A stretch of 64,000 nt of DNA from assembly GCA_027257055.1 (NCBI GenBank), contig JAPVLO010000572.1, forward strand, positions 310,001 to 374,000. Direction: 5' to 3'. Made by a program: the position numbers and the translations under genes. The stretch comes from Cephalopachus bancanus (taxonomy: Eukaryota; Chordata; Mammalia; Primates; Tarsiidae). The notes beneath the pieces were generated by a model. It saw only the letters and a list, made by a program, of their open reading frames with translations, did no database searches and had not been told where the DNA came from. Below are positions 9,600 to 20,433 of this stretch, in pieces (positions within the stretch are counted from its first letter, which is position 1; each line of letters opens with the position of its first letter).

Positions 9600-10690
9600 A
9601 TGTGGGGTGCCTCTCCCCATCTCTTTCCCTCCCACCTCTTCCCTAAAAGCTTTCGGGGTCTGAGTCCCGGCCCCACGGCGGCGCTCCCCTCATCTCCGTA
9701 TGCCACCCAGCGCTCACACTCGACCCTGACTCCAATTCCACACGATCCACCACCCTGTGGCTCCAACTGCTACTTCGCTTTGCGCCCCGAGGTCCAGGCA
9801 GCCCCCATTTTCCAGCAGCTCCTTCGCCGCCTCCCCGCCCCCCATCGCCAGGTTCATCCTGCCCCTCCAACCGTCTCCCGCCCCCAGGTTCCTTCCTGCC
9901 CTCCCAACACAGCTTCCCCGTCTCAACGTCTTATCTGGTTCCTCCAACGGCCTCCACGACCTGCCCGCTCGAGTCCCTGTTTCCTCCAACACTCAACTGG
10001 GGACTCCTTCCCATCCATTCTTCTCGACACACACCAACGCCGGGACACCCACGTCCAGGGGCCCCCACCCCCACCACGATCCTCCATCTTTCCCTTTTCT
10101 ACTTGCTTCCTTTCTTCCTCCTTCCCCCACCCCCACCTCCTCCGGAAGAGTCGGTTCCCAGGCCAAGGTCTCTCACCTCATTCGGTCACTTCAGTGGTGC
10201 CAACCGCTTCATACAGGAAAAAACAACCAATCAGGTCCCCGTGGGCGCTTCCCCTGCGAGTCCGAGCACTTACTGGGCACCCGCCCCACTGGGCACCCCG
10301 CACATAAGCACGCACAGACCGAAGTCCTTGGGGACGAGGGCTGGGGGCAGAGCGAGCGTTCTCACACCGGCCTCACACACAACCCGCTTCGCTACAGCCC
10401 TTCGCCATTTTGGTTTCCCGCGGACTGCCGGTGCATTCTGGGAGCGCGGAGCGACTCCGGTGCCGAATGGCAGCTCTCCAGAGCCGTGAGGGGGCGGGGC
10501 CTGCGCGGCGAGCGCGGAAGAACACCGCGCCCTGCGTCCGCGGCTGGGGCTGAACAAAGAGGGACTCTTCGACGTTGCGGTGAGGCCGGCTCCTTCCGCT
10601 GCCGGCGCTAACACAATGGCGAGTGCGGCCCTGCGGCTGTCGGCGGTGCGCTCGGTCTCCGTGAGGTGGGGAGTCGTGTCCGACCGGCCG
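9600..10690. promoter_or_regulatory. CpG island with promoter
   Basis: C/G-rich block in an otherwise AT-rich window. 9600-10160 is pyrimidine-rich with dispersed CpG; 10380-10690 is the CpG-dense core. Visible motifs are a CCAAT box (AACCAATCAGG, 10225-10235), a YY1-like CGCCATTTTGG (10403-10413), a ZNF143-like TGCATTCTGGGAG (10432-10444), and a GC box GGGGGCGGGGCC (10490-10501). No TATA box is seen, so dispersed initiation around 10.40-10.58 kb is expected. On the minus strand GAATGAG/GTGAGAGACC near 10180 is a fair splice donor, so divergent transcription is possible. Overlapping long frames on both strands here reflect GC content. Confidence 0.8.
10616..10665 (+). CDS. Probable first coding exon, mitochondrial-type leader
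   Basis: The ATG at 10616 (ACACAATGGCG, acceptable Kozak with A at -3 and G at +4) opens MASAALRLSAVRSVSVR. This leader has arginines, no acidic residue and many Ala/Ser/Val, as in mitochondrial presequences. Two splice donors are possible: TCTCC/GTGAGG after 10660 and GTGAG/GTGGGG after 10665. Unspliced, the frame stops at a TGA near 10729. The 5' UTR also holds a possible donor, GTTGCG/GTGAGG near 10579, so an alternative noncoding exon 1 exists. The position just after a CpG island with YY1/ZNF143 motifs fits a nuclear-encoded housekeeping gene. I could not match the leader to a named protein, and no later exon was recognised. The mitochondrial role is an inference from composition only. 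Confidence 0.5.
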
Positions 10691-11574
10691 TGTGCAGGAG
10701 CCCTGGGAAATGGAGCGGTGCTCTGCTGATCGCGCTTCAGGAGGGGAAAACCTTAACTAAAGCGCATCTCTTCTGCCTTCACCCCGAGGCCAGCTGTTAG
10801 AATTTGCTTCCGGGGGAGGAGACCCGGAATGTCAAAATTGAATTTTGTTCGGCGATTCCCAGTCCAGTCCCAAAGTCCTTATCAGGAGCTGCTTATATGA
10901 AAGATTGTAAGACTTTTCACCCCTGAAGATGAAAGACTGTTTTCTATGTACCTGCTTCCTAGTTGTCATGAAATCTGAGAATAATCCCGTGCGAAGTGGT
11001 TTTAAGAATACTGAACTCTTTTTTATTAGGGCAGACCCTTAACTTGCCCAAGACTGTCGCCCACGGGGTCCCAAATGACAAACTGAGAGTGTACTCTTGT
11101 CTCTGACTCGTGGCTAGCTACACAGCCCAGCTCCTCTTAGTAAGCATGTGTGGCACCTTTATTTAAACTTTGTCAAAATAGTTTTTAAGTCAGTGTATGT
11201 TTTTGCTCCATATTATGTCACAGGGATGATGAATACATGTTTTTTCTCTCTGGAAAAGGACCTCTTGTGGTCTAAGCTCACTTTGCTCATGTGGATCTCA
11301 GAATCTGGCAAATAAGCCTGTGTATTTTGTCTAACACCATTCAATATTTTATCCAGTACCATTCAATATTTTAAATATTTTGGCCATACCTTTCCATTCC
11401 CCTGCTTCTCTTAGTCTTGTAAGTCTGTCGTCTTATTATACCCTCACTGTGTCTACTACATTTCAGATTTCACTTTTGAGTTATGTCATAATATAGTTTA
11501 TCATAAATTCATCCAAATGACCTGCATACATTGGCTGACAAAACGTTCTATTTATTTGTTTGTTTGTTTTTTGG
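10690..11574. other. Presumed start of intron 1
   Basis: Unique DNA directly after the splice-donor candidates. No repeat or frame recognised. Confidence 0.4.
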
Positions 11575-11875
11575 GTACTTATTTTTGAGTTGGGGTCTTA
11601 CTCTGTCACCCAGCCTGGAAGGCAGCAACACAGTCATGGCTCACCACAGCCTCCACCTCCTGGGCTCAGATAATCCTTCTGCCTCAGCCTCCTGAGTAGC
11701 TGGCACTACAGGCACATACCACCACACCAGGCTAATTTTAAAATTTTGTGTGGAGATGACATCTCTGCAAGTTGTCCAGGCTGATCTCAAACTCCTGAGC
11801 TCAAGCAATCTTCCCACCTCGACCTCCCAAAATGCTGAGATTACAGGCCTTAGCCACTGCACTCTGCCCGGCCAA
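11575..11875 (-). mobile_element. Alu
   Basis: Antisense dimer, TTTTTGAGTTGGGGTCTTACTCTGTCACCCAG to GCCACTGCACTCTGCCCGGCC. Confidence 0.9.
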
Positions 11876-12107
11876 GAAAAATGTTGACTAAACAAAAAGT
11901 AGTTTCAGTACAAAAACTGATAAGGACGTTACACAAACAGGTGTATTTGCTGTGCAGCTAAGCCTAATTATAGGACATCAACTTGGAGAACATTTGGCCT
12001 AAGTTCTCATCAACATTTCTGTACCGAGGTCATCAAGTCTCAATTTCAACACCTTCAGTGATCCAGTACTTCAGAGGCAGTTATTTCAACCTCATTAACT
12101 GCTTTTT

Positions 12108-12388
12108 GTTTGTTTTGAGAGACAGTGCCTCATTCTGTCGCCCAGGCTGGAGCGCAGTGGCCCAATCACAGCACCACAACCTCAAATTCCTGGGCTCAGG
12201 GGATCCTCCCACTTCAGCCTCCTGAATAGCTGGAACTACAGCCGTGCCACCAACGCCCAGTTAATTTTTTCATTTTTTGTGGAGATGAGGTTTTGTCACC
12301 AAGGCTGTTCTCAAACTCCTGGCCTCATCCTTCCACCTGAGCCTCCCAAAGTGCTGAGATTACAGGCGTGAGCCACCACGCCTGGCCA
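12108..12388 (-). mobile_element. Alu
   Basis: Antisense dimer, GAGAGACAGTGCCTCATTCTGTCGCCC to GTGAGCCACCACGCCTGGCC. Confidence 0.9.
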
Positions 12389-12639
12389 GAAACTAATAAT
12401 TAGAAAAATTCTTCCTTGTGTAAATGTACAATCTGCCTTCCTGTAATTGCCACTTACTGGTGTAACTTTTGGGCTCTTTAACCACACAAAAGTTTTCTAA
12501 CTCTTAAACATTGGCGAAGTCAATGATGCTTCTGTTTTTTAAAAAGTTTGATATTTTTCTATACAAATGTATGATTGCAAAAGTGTAAGCAAACTTTTAA
12601 TTTAAGGAAATCAGGTGCTTAGAGATTCAAGAACCTCTG

Positions 12640-12939
<300 letters not shown>

Positions 12940-13109
12940 TCAAAGACCTCAATGAGTCACAGAAGAATATAAAGAATACCTGTAATTGCAGTCTTAGAAG
13001 TTTCTATTAACTAAATAAAGTGCAATGGATTAGGATCTTAAGAAGAAATATTTGCCATCACGTCCCTCAGAAGTATAAAGCAGAGTCACTTCAGTTGCAG
13101 TAAACTGTA

Positions 13110-13350
13110 CCCTTTATTATTATTATTTATTTCTGTGATTGTCATGAGGGTTGTTTACAAATATTCTGGTTCTCCTCTATTTTAGACACAGAGTAAAAGT
13201 GCACTCTCTTGCACTTCGGAAGTTAGTTACTTTGACCAATAAAATGGAAGGGAAATGATGTGCATCACTTCCTAGAGGAATCTTTAAGAGGCAAAGACGC
13301 ATCTTCCTCTCCACTGCATGGATGCTGGTGTTGACATAGGACGTCCGTCA
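13110..13350 (+). repeat. Ancient interspersed repeat, probably LTR-type
   Basis: TGATTGTCATGAGGGTTGTTTACAAATATTCTGG, GACCAATAAAATGGAAGGGAAATGATG and GCATCACTTCC follow a familiar eutherian repeat that I cannot name. Its likely tail (TTAAGCCACTGCAGTTTGGAGTTG, 16275-16298) lies 3 kb away, beyond later insertions. Confidence 0.4.
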
Positions 13351-13351
13351 C

Positions 13352-13447
13352 CTTCAGTCTCTGTCTACAATAAGCAGTGACTAGGATTGTGCAATTATCA
13401 CCACTACCCAGTTACAGAGTGAGACTCCAACTCAAAAAAAAACAAAA
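13352..13447 (+). repeat. Deleted Alu remnant
   Basis: Alu-like TCTGTCTACAATAA is followed by a decayed right arm and GTTACAGAGTGAGACTCCAACTC plus an A-rich tail. Most of the element is missing. Confidence 0.5.
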
Positions 13448-13629
13448 AGCATTTCCATCATCCCCCAAAATTTACTATGCACATTTGCAGTCAATCCTCT
13501 TTCCCACTCTCAACCCTAGGCAATCTGGTACCTGTCTCTATAGGTTAGCCTTTTCTGTCAATTTCATATAAATGAACTCATATCATATGTTGTCTTTTGC
13601 ATCTGGCTCCTTTCACTCAGGGTGATGTT

Positions 13630-13918
13630 TGTTTTTGTTCTTTTGGTTGGAGTCTCACCCTTTGGCCCAGGCTGGAGTGCAGTGGCACTCTCACAGCCAC
13701 TGCAGCCTCAACCTGCTGGGCTCAGGCAATCCTTCTGCTTCAGCCTTTCAAGTAGCTGGAACCACAGGCACATGCCACCACACCCACCTAATTTTATTTA
13801 TCTATCTATCTATCTATTTATTTATTTATTGTAGAGGCAAGGTCTCGCCAAGTTGCCCAGGTTGGTCTTGAACCCCTGGTCGCAGGCAGTACTCTCGCCT
13901 CAGCCTCCCAAAGTGAGG
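13630..13918 (-). mobile_element. Alu inside L1M
   Basis: Antisense Alu with a tetranucleotide-rich linker (ATCTATCTATCTATC then TTTATTTATTTATT, 13796-13830). GATGTTT flanks both sides (13623-13629 and 13920-13926). Confidence 0.9.
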
Positions 13919-14606
13919 ATGATGTTTTTAAGGTTCATCTACATTGTACAAGTCAGTAAGTTGTTTGTTCTATTGCTGAATAGAACTCCATTGAATGAGT
14001 GTTCCACATTGTGTTTATTCACTCGCCAGTTGAAGGACATTTGGTTTGTTTTCAATTTCGGGCTATTATGAATAAGGCTGCTATGAACGTTTGTGTTCAA
14101 ATCTGTGTGAACATTTTTTTTTCTTGTGTAGATCCCTAGAAGTGGAATTGCTGAATTGTATGTTAGGTTTATGTTTAACTTTTTAGGATACTGCCAAACT
14201 GTTTTCCAAAGTGTGAGCAATGTATGAGCATCCTCATTTCGCCACATCCTTTTCAATACTTGTTGTTATCTATCTTTAGGATAGATAATTTTACTCATTA
14301 CACTGGAGTTGAAGTGGTTTCTCATTGTGGTTTTAACTTGCATTTCCCTGATGAATATGAGGTTGAACATCTTTTCCCTAATGGTTATGAGATTGAGCAT
14401 CTTTTCATGGGCTTATTAGCCATTCTTGTATCTTCTCTGGCAAAGTGTCTACTCAAATCTTTTACTCATATTTTAACTGGGCTGTTTGTCTTCTTATATC
14501 AAGTTGTGAGAGTTCTTTATGTAGCCTGGATTCAAGTCCTTTATCCGATGCATGATTTACAAATATATTCTCCCAGTCTATGACTTGTCATTTCATTTTC
14601 CTAATG

Positions 14607-14608
<2 letters not shown>

Positions 14609-14656
<48 letters not shown>
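14609..14656. repeat. (GT)24 microsatellite
   Basis: Uninterrupted GT dinucleotides for 48 bases at the edge of an antisense Alu, long enough to be polymorphic. Confidence 0.97.
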
Positions 14657-14657
<1 letters not shown>

Positions 14658-14658
<1 letters not shown>

Positions 14659-14815
14659 AAGAGACAAAGTCTCACTCTGTAACCCAGGCTGGAGTGCAGT
14701 AGCACTATCATGACTTATTGCAGTCTTGAACTCTTGGGCTCAAGTAATTCTCTCATTGCAGCCTTCCAAGTAGCTGGAACTACAAGGTGTGCACCACCAT
14801 ACCTAGCTTAATGGT
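14658..14815 (-). mobile_element. Half Alu (right-arm type)
   Basis: Antisense monomer (AGAGACAAAGTCTCACTCTGTAACCCAGG to ACCACCATACCTAGCTTA). Only one arm is present. Confidence 0.75.
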
Positions 14816-15017
14816 GTCAGTGTCTTTTGCAGTGCAACAGTTTTAAAATTTCAATGAAGTTCAATTTCTCTCTCTTTTTTTTTTAATGCCATATGTTTTT
14901 AGTATTGTACCTTAGAACTCTTTGCCTAACACAAAGTCTATTTTCTATTAAGTTATCTTCTAGAAGTTTCATAGGTTTAACACTTACATTTCAGTCTATG
15001 ATCTGTTTTGAGTTAAG

Positions 15018-15190
15018 TTTTGTTTTTTTGTTTTTAGTCAGAGTCTCACTCTGTAACCCAGGCTGAAGTGCAGTGACATGATCATAGGTACTGCAGCCTC
15101 AGTGTGCTGGGCTCAGGCGATCCTTCCACCTCAGCCTTCCAAGTAGCTGGAACTACAGGCCCACCACTATGCCCAGCTGTTTTTTTTTAA
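15018..15190 (-). mobile_element. Half Alu (right-arm type)
   Basis: Antisense monomer ending ACTATGCCCAGCTG plus a T tract, then directly L1. Same half-length structure as the copy at 14658. Confidence 0.75.
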
Positions 15191-15733
15191 TACTCTTATT
15201 TATTTTAATTTTAAAGAGGTAGGGTACAATTCAGGATTAGGTATACACGTGGTTATTGTACAGTTAAAGTTTGGGCCTCTCTCTGCTCCCCACTTTGCCT
15301 AATTTGAGATCAGATACCTTATTGATGTTATCTGCACCCTCCTTCCCTGGCAGTGTCCCACTACTGCCAATCCCTTTCTTATAGTGTTATGGTAAATGTT
15401 CACGGTCCACTTATGAGTGAGAACATGTGGTACTCAATATTTGTTTCTGTGATAGATCACTGAGTATTATAGACTCTAAATCCATGCAAGTTGCTGCAAA
15501 GTCCGTATGTTTCTCCTTTCTTTATGGCTGCATAATGTTCAATTGTGTACTACACTTTTTTATCCAGTCCAGTTTTGATGGGGAGTACAATTGGTTCCAT
15601 GTTTTTGCTACTGCGAATAGTGCTACAGTAAACATGCATGTGCAGTTATCTTTTTCGTAGATGATTTGAACTCCTCCAGATATATTCCCAGTAGGGGTAT
15701 TGCTGGGCCATATGGAAGGTCAATTTCTAGTTC
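15190..15733 (-). mobile_element. 5'-truncated L1 of the local lineage
   Basis: Antisense L1 3' UTR (AGGTAGGGTACAATTCAGGATTAGG) through ORF2 tail words (TATTCCCAGTAGGGGTATTGCTGGGCC). Its segment 15651-15719 is the exact reverse complement of 16410-16478. Confidence 0.9.
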
Positions 15734-16038
15734 TTTTTTTCTTTTCTTTTTTTGAGTTGAAGTCTCACTCCATTGCCCAGGCTGGAGTGCAGTGAGTGGC
15801 ATGCTCACAGCCACCCCAGCGTCGACCTGCTGGGCTCTGGTGATCCTTCTACCTCAGTCTTCCAAGTAGCCAGAACTACAGGCATGCACTACCATGCCTG
15901 GCTAATTTTTTGATTTATTGTAGAGATGAGGTCTCACCATGTTGCCCAGACTAGTCTCAAACCCGTGGACTCAGGCAATCCTCTTGCCTCGGCCTCCCAA
16001 AGTGCTGGTATTACAGGCTTGAACCACCATGCCCAGCC
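15734..16038 (-). mobile_element. Alu
   Basis: Antisense dimer (TTTTTTTGAGTTGAAGTCTCACTCCATTG to CTTGAACCACCATGCCCAGCC). Confidence 0.9.
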
Positions 16039-16184
16039 AATTTATTTTACTAGCTATTTATTATAGAGACAAGGTCTTGCCAAGTTGCCCAGGCCAGTCT
16101 CGAACCCCTGGGCTTGGGCAATCCTCTCGCCTCCACCTCTCAAAGTGCTGGGACTACAGGCTTGAGCCACCTTGCCTAGCCATT
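16039..16184 (-). mobile_element. Alu left-arm fragment abutting a full Alu
   Basis: Antisense arm (AGAGACAAGGTCTTGCCAAGTTGCCC to GCCACCTTGCCTAGCC) directly after the previous Alu, so a partial second copy in tandem. Confidence 0.8.
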
Positions 16185-16239
16185 TTAACTTTGCATACAG
16201 TGTGAGATATAGATCTATATAAATCTTTTTTGCATGTAA

Positions 16240-16348
16240 ATATTCAAATGAAGATATAAACTTTTGTTATGTTAAGCCACTGCAGTTTGGAGTTGTTTAC
16301 CACCCAGCATGTTTTGGTCTACTCTAACTTATACAATCTAGAGATTTT
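16240..16348 (+). repeat. Tail of an ancient LTR-type repeat
   Basis: TTAAGCCACTGCAGTTTGGAGTTGTTTACC and CATGTTTTGGTCTACTCTAACTTATAC resemble the 3' end of a eutherian LTR-like repeat, possibly the continuation of 13110-13350. Confidence 0.4.
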
Positions 16349-16350
16349 AA

Positions 16351-17443
16351 TGCAAGCATACCTATATTAACCTGCAGGTTCTGTACTAGACCACCGCAGA
16401 AGGCATTGGCCTTCCATATGGCCCAGCAATACCCCTACTGGGAATATATCTGGAGGAGTTCAAATCATCTACGAAAAAAATTCAAATGGTTTCCCTGTGC
16501 ACATGAAAGTTATGTTTACTCTATACTATAGTCGATTAAGTGTTCAACAACATTATGTCTAAAAAATAGAACATACCGTTGTTTAAAAATATTTATTGCT
16601 AAAAAGTATTAACAATAATCTAACACTTTTTAGCAGATTGTCATCTTTTTGCTGGTGAAGGATCCTGCCTCCATGCTGATGATTGCTGTTGGACGGGGTT
16701 GGTGGTTGCTGAAGGCTGGGGTGGCTGTGGTGGTTTCTTAAATTAAGACAATGAAGTTTGCCAAATCAACTGACTCTTCCTTTCACAAAAGGCTTTTCTG
16801 CAGCATGTGATGCTGTTGGATAGCATTTTACCCACAATACAGCTTCTTTCAAAATTAGCGTGTCTGCTCTCCACCCCTGCTGCTACTTTATCATTTGTTT
16901 ATATAATATTCTAAAGCAAAGTGTTGACTTCTCCTCTCTAGGTATGAAAGTCCTAGATGGCATCTAATGAAAGGCTGTTTCATCTCCATTGAAAATCTGT
17001 CATTTAGTGTAACTACCTTCAGCAGTTATCTTAGCCAGATATATGTGTGTTCATTGGAGTTGCACTTTCAATTTCCTTTAAGAACTTTCCTTTGCATTCA
17101 CAACTGGCTACTTGTTTGATCTGTCTTAGCTTTTGACATGCCTCCCTCACTAAGCTTCACCATTTCCAGCTTTTGTTTTAAAGTGAGAGATGTGGGACTC
17201 TTCCTTTCACTTGAACACTTAGAGGCTACTGCAGGGTTATTAACTGGCATAATTTCAATACTGTTGTGCCTCAGGGAATAGGGAGGCCTGAGGAGAGGGA
17301 GATGCCTAATTGGTGGAGCAGTCAGAACACACAGAACATTTATCGATTAAGTTCTCCATCTTATATGGGCTCAGTTAGGGGCACCCTAAAACAATTACAA
17401 TAGAAACAACAAAGACCACCGATTACAGATCACCCTAACAGAT
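16351..17443 (-). pseudogene. Tigger1-type pogo transposon relic
   Basis: The left terminal inverted repeat is recognisable (CAAGCATACC, GGTTCTGTACTAGACCACCGCAG), followed by AAGTTATGTTTACTCTATACTATAG, TTGCTGAAGGCTGGGGTGGCTGTGG, GACTCTTCCTTTCACAAAAGGC and TATTGTTGTGCCTCAGGGAATAGG-like text. Read on the minus strand, about 17140-17195 encodes a pogo-type helix-turn-helix stretch (KLEMVKLSEGGMSKAK), the N-terminal DNA-binding part of Tigger transposases. The catalytic DDE region is deleted and the right terminal repeat is missing. A foreign 69-bp segment (16410-16478) sits inside the left end. No activity is possible. Confidence 0.8.
16410..16478 (+). other. 69-bp L1 patch inside the Tigger relic
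   Basis: CCTTCCATATGGCCCAGC ... CATCTACGAAAAA is a perfect reverse complement of 15651-15719 in the L1 about 690 bp away. It replaces a short piece of the Tigger terminal region. Confidence 0.9.
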
Positions 17444-17860
17444 GAATTTGTGGCAGCGTGTATTTACATACCACCATCCACTGGACAAAAGCCAACTCTT
17501 TCCCCCTATTTTCCTTCTAACAACAAAAATCCTAGAAATGCCTCATGGACAAGTCAGGAATGGAAAACAAAAAGATGAAGTGCTTTACTCATTCAACAAT
17601 ACTTTGTTAAGTGCCAATCATGCATTTTTCTATCATTTAACAGGTGTTCTTTTATTACTATGTACCCTCAAGGAACACCTAGCCTATTTGAGGAAATAAA
17701 ATGTATAAAACAGTAATAGGTATTAAATAATTAAATGCTAGATTGTGTAGTGAATATTATACTTATTATATGCATTCAAAAGACAGAATAGTGGTAGGGT
17801 TGGAATAGCCAGGAAAGTCTTCATTCCCTTAATACCCATTTATTGAGCATGTTAAAGAAA
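17444..17860. other. Mixed unique DNA with a possible L2 piece
   Basis: 17590-17700 (TCATTCAACAATACTTTGTTAAGTGCC, ACCCTCAAGGAACACCTAGCC) weakly resembles the antisense L2 3' end. The remainder is not recognised. Confidence 0.35.
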
Positions 17861-18200
17861 TGACAGCAGACCCAAAATGGAATCACATCACCAAACCAAA
17901 ACCTGAGTTGTTTACTTTTTATACATGACTGTCCAAGAAATCAGGAGATAACAGCCACATCCTATTAGGCCAACAAGATTTCACTTGCATCCCAATAAGG
18001 AAACTAACCTTGAAATGACCAGTCTGCTGTTTGTTCCTTGTTCCTGCTTACCTCTGCTTTTTTTTTCCACCTATGAAACTCACTCGCTCTGTTTAGAGGT
18101 CTTTTCTATTTTGTAGATTACATGCTGCCCAATTCACGAACAACAAATAAAAACTCAGATGTCTGAAACTCAATTTGTTGAAATTGTGTTTTGTGACCAG
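17861..18200 (+). repeat. Possible solitary LTR (ERV class I-like)
   Basis: Begins TGACAGCAGACCC and contains a late AATAAAAACTC polyadenylation-like signal (18147-18157) after a T/C-rich block, as in a solo LTR. Inferred only from this layout; family unknown. Confidence 0.35.
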
Positions 18201-18390
18201 CATCTTCTACATGCCAGGCACTGGGAATAGCACTATGAATAAGATCCTGTCCCTACTTTCAAGGAGGTAGGAAGAAAACTACAAGATAGTATGGCAAATA
18301 ATATATTGTTGGTAAGCACAAGGAGCTACATGAGCAAAAAAAGGTACAAGCTTGAAAGACAGTAAGGTAGAAGGAACCAAAGGAGACTGA
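18200..18390 (-). mobile_element. L2 LINE 3' fragment
   Basis: Antisense L2 3' end: CATGCCAGGCACTGGGAATAGCACTATGAATAAG and CCCTACTTTCAAGGAGGTAGG. Confidence 0.55.
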
Positions 18391-18394
18391 AATA

Positions 18395-18593
18395 ATAAGA
18401 GTCAACATCATCGAGTTCTTACTGTGTTAAAATGCTTTGCATCTCTTACCTTTTTCATATGCATGACAACCCTATTATTGTTATTCCTATTTTTCAAATA
18501 AGCATCTGAGGATCAGAAGTTAATTTGACCAAGGTCATTATGGTGGTGAGTCAGGATTCAAACCCAAGTCTGTCTAACTCCAGATCCAGAGTT
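18395..18593 (+). repeat. MIR SINE
   Basis: Sense MIR with core words: CATATGCATGACAACCCTATTATTG, TTCAAATAAGCATCTGAGGATCAGAAG, CAAGGTCATTATGGTGGTGAGTCAGGATTCAAACCC. Confidence 0.8.
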
Positions 18594-18895
18594 TTTTTTG
18601 TTGTTTTTTTTTTTGAGTTAGCATCTCACTCTGTTGTCCAGGCTGGAGTGCAGTGGCACACTCACAGCCACCCCAGCATCAACTTGCTAGGCTCCAGCAA
18701 TCCTTCCACCTCAGCCTTCCAAGTAGTCGGAACTACAGGTGCGCACTACCACACCTAGCTAATTTTTTCTTGGTTTATTGTAGAGACAAGAGCTCACCAA
18801 GTTGCCTGGGCTGGTCTTGAACCTGTGGGCTCAGGCAATCCACTCGCCTAGCCTCCCAAAGTTCTGGGATTACAGGCTGAACCACCAAGCCCAGC
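18594..18895 (-). mobile_element. Alu inserted in MIR
   Basis: Antisense dimer flanked by a perfect 14-bp duplication CCAGATCCAGAGTT (18580-18593 and 18896-18909). Confidence 0.95.
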
Positions 18896-18909
18896 CCAGA
18901 TCCAGAGTT

Positions 18910-19424
18910 ATTAACTAGTAAGTTATATGCTTGTCCATCTAACTGAGGGGAAAACATTAGACAAACAGGAAAATGGATGCTATAGAGGAGGTTTTCCTTG
19001 AGTAACATTGGGAAATAAGGTCATATTAGTAGATAGGACTAGATTGGGGTGGGCATGGAGGGTGAACATTAGTGACAGAGAACCATAAGCCCCTGTTGGA
19101 AGCATTGTATTGGAACAAAAATAACAATCAACTTTAGAAGAGGTCATAATACAATCATTATTTGAAAATTAGTCTGAGAGCAATATGCAAGTTGGACTGA
19201 AGGGAGGAAGAATGAGCCACAAAGACAAATGGGAATGTTACCACCGTATAAGGTAGTGAGGGTTCAGGTAATGCTTGTGATAATGTGAATGAAAATAGGT
19301 ATATGGACCTCACAGACATTTTGAAAGAGAGAAACTATAACAGAAATTGATCAATAAACATGACTTATAATGAAAGAGACAGAATGACACCAAAGTTCTA
19401 AGCCTCAAATATTAAGAATGATGC
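18910..19424. other. Probable degraded repeat DNA, no gene
   Basis: G-rich text such as TAGATAGGACTAGATTGGGG hints at antisense L2, but the match is too weak to delimit. Confidence 0.3.
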
Positions 19425-19641
19425 AACCTCTTTGGAAGACAGTGTGGCGATTTCTGAAAGAACTGGAAATTAACCATCCATATGACCCAGCAATTCCCCT
19501 ATTGTGAATATAGACAGAGGAACTCAAATCATTCTACAAAAAAGATACCTGCACAAGTATGTTTGTTGCAGCTCTATTCACAATAGCAAAAACATGGAAC
19601 AATCATGTTGCCCATTGAAGCGGGACTGGATAAAAAAAATG

Positions 19642-19788
19642 TGTGGGAGGTGAAATTGGCAGTAGTGCGAATCTGCCTGGGGAAGGGGGAAGCACACCTC
19701 ATCAACACGGGTACCTGCATAATGAATATTTGTATACCTAACCCTGAATTGTACTCCACAATTTTAAAATAAAAAGTTTAAAAGTTGA
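19642..19788 (+). mobile_element. Severely truncated L1 3' UTR copy
   Basis: About 145 bp of L1 3' UTR (GGAGGTGAAATTGGCAGTAGTGC to TGAATTGTACTCCACAATTTTAAAATAAAAAG) inserted within another L1. Confidence 0.75.
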
Positions 19789-20090
19789 CCAGACTCAGTG
19801 GCTCAGTCTGTAATCCCAGCACTTTGGGAGGCCAAGGTGAGTGGATTGCCTGAGCCCACGGGTTCGAGATCCACCTGGGCAACTTGGTGAGACCTCGTCT
19901 CTACAATAAATCAAAAATTAGCCAGGCATGGTAGCGCACGCCTGTAGTTTCAGCTACTTGGAAGGCTGAGGCGGAAGGTTCGCCGGAGCCCAGCAGGTTG
20001 AGGCTGCGGTGGCCAGGAGCATGCCACTGCACTCTAGTCTGGGCGACAGAGTGAGGCTCCAACTGAAAAAATAAATACAAAAAAGCAACA
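19789..20090 (+). mobile_element. Alu
   Basis: Sense dimer starting after GTTTAAAAGTT, with ACGGGTTCGAGATCC and TCTACAATAAATC. The tail ends near ACAATTTAAAGC, giving a likely TTTAAAG duplication. Confidence 0.9.
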
Positions 20091-20433
20091 ATTTAAAGCA
20101 AAAAAATGCGGTACATATACACAATGGAATATTATACACCGCAAAGAAGGACAAACATGAACTTCGCAGTAACTTGGATGGATTTAGCGTCGATCATACT
20201 CAGTAGTCTATCACAGAAACAAAGAACAGAGTGCCATATGTTTTCACTCTTAAGCGAACCTTGAACAATTATAATACTATAAGAAAGGGATTGGCAGTAG
20301 TGGGAAACTGTCAGGGGAGGGAGGTTGGGATTGGCAGTTTAGGGAAACTGCTAGGGGAGGAAGGGGCTTACCTCATCAACAAGGGTACCTGCGTAAGCAA
20401 CATTTGTATACCTAACCCTGAATTGTACCTCAC

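Larger units (their letters stand above)
13448..15017 (-). mobile_element. Ancient L1M, interrupted
   Basis: Antisense L1 in three blocks (13448-13629, 13919-14608, 14816-15017). It includes TTCATATAAATGAACTCATATCATATG, GAACTCCATTGAATGAGTG, GAAGTGGAATTGCTGAATTG, CATTGTGGTTTTAACTTGCATTTCCC and GTTTTGAGTTAAGTTTTG in the antisense ORF2 order. Two Alus and a (GT)n tract interrupt it. A local duplication (GATGAATATGAGGTTGAACATCTTTTCCC / TGGTTATGAGATTGAGCATCTTTTC) is seen at 14350-14407. Confidence 0.85.

Noticed and set aside
9600..10614. Frames of up to 284 codons on both strands in the CpG island
   Set aside because: They overlap each other in several frames, are Pro/Ser/Arg-rich from base composition, and run across promoter motifs. 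The longest one ends just before the better ATG at 10616.
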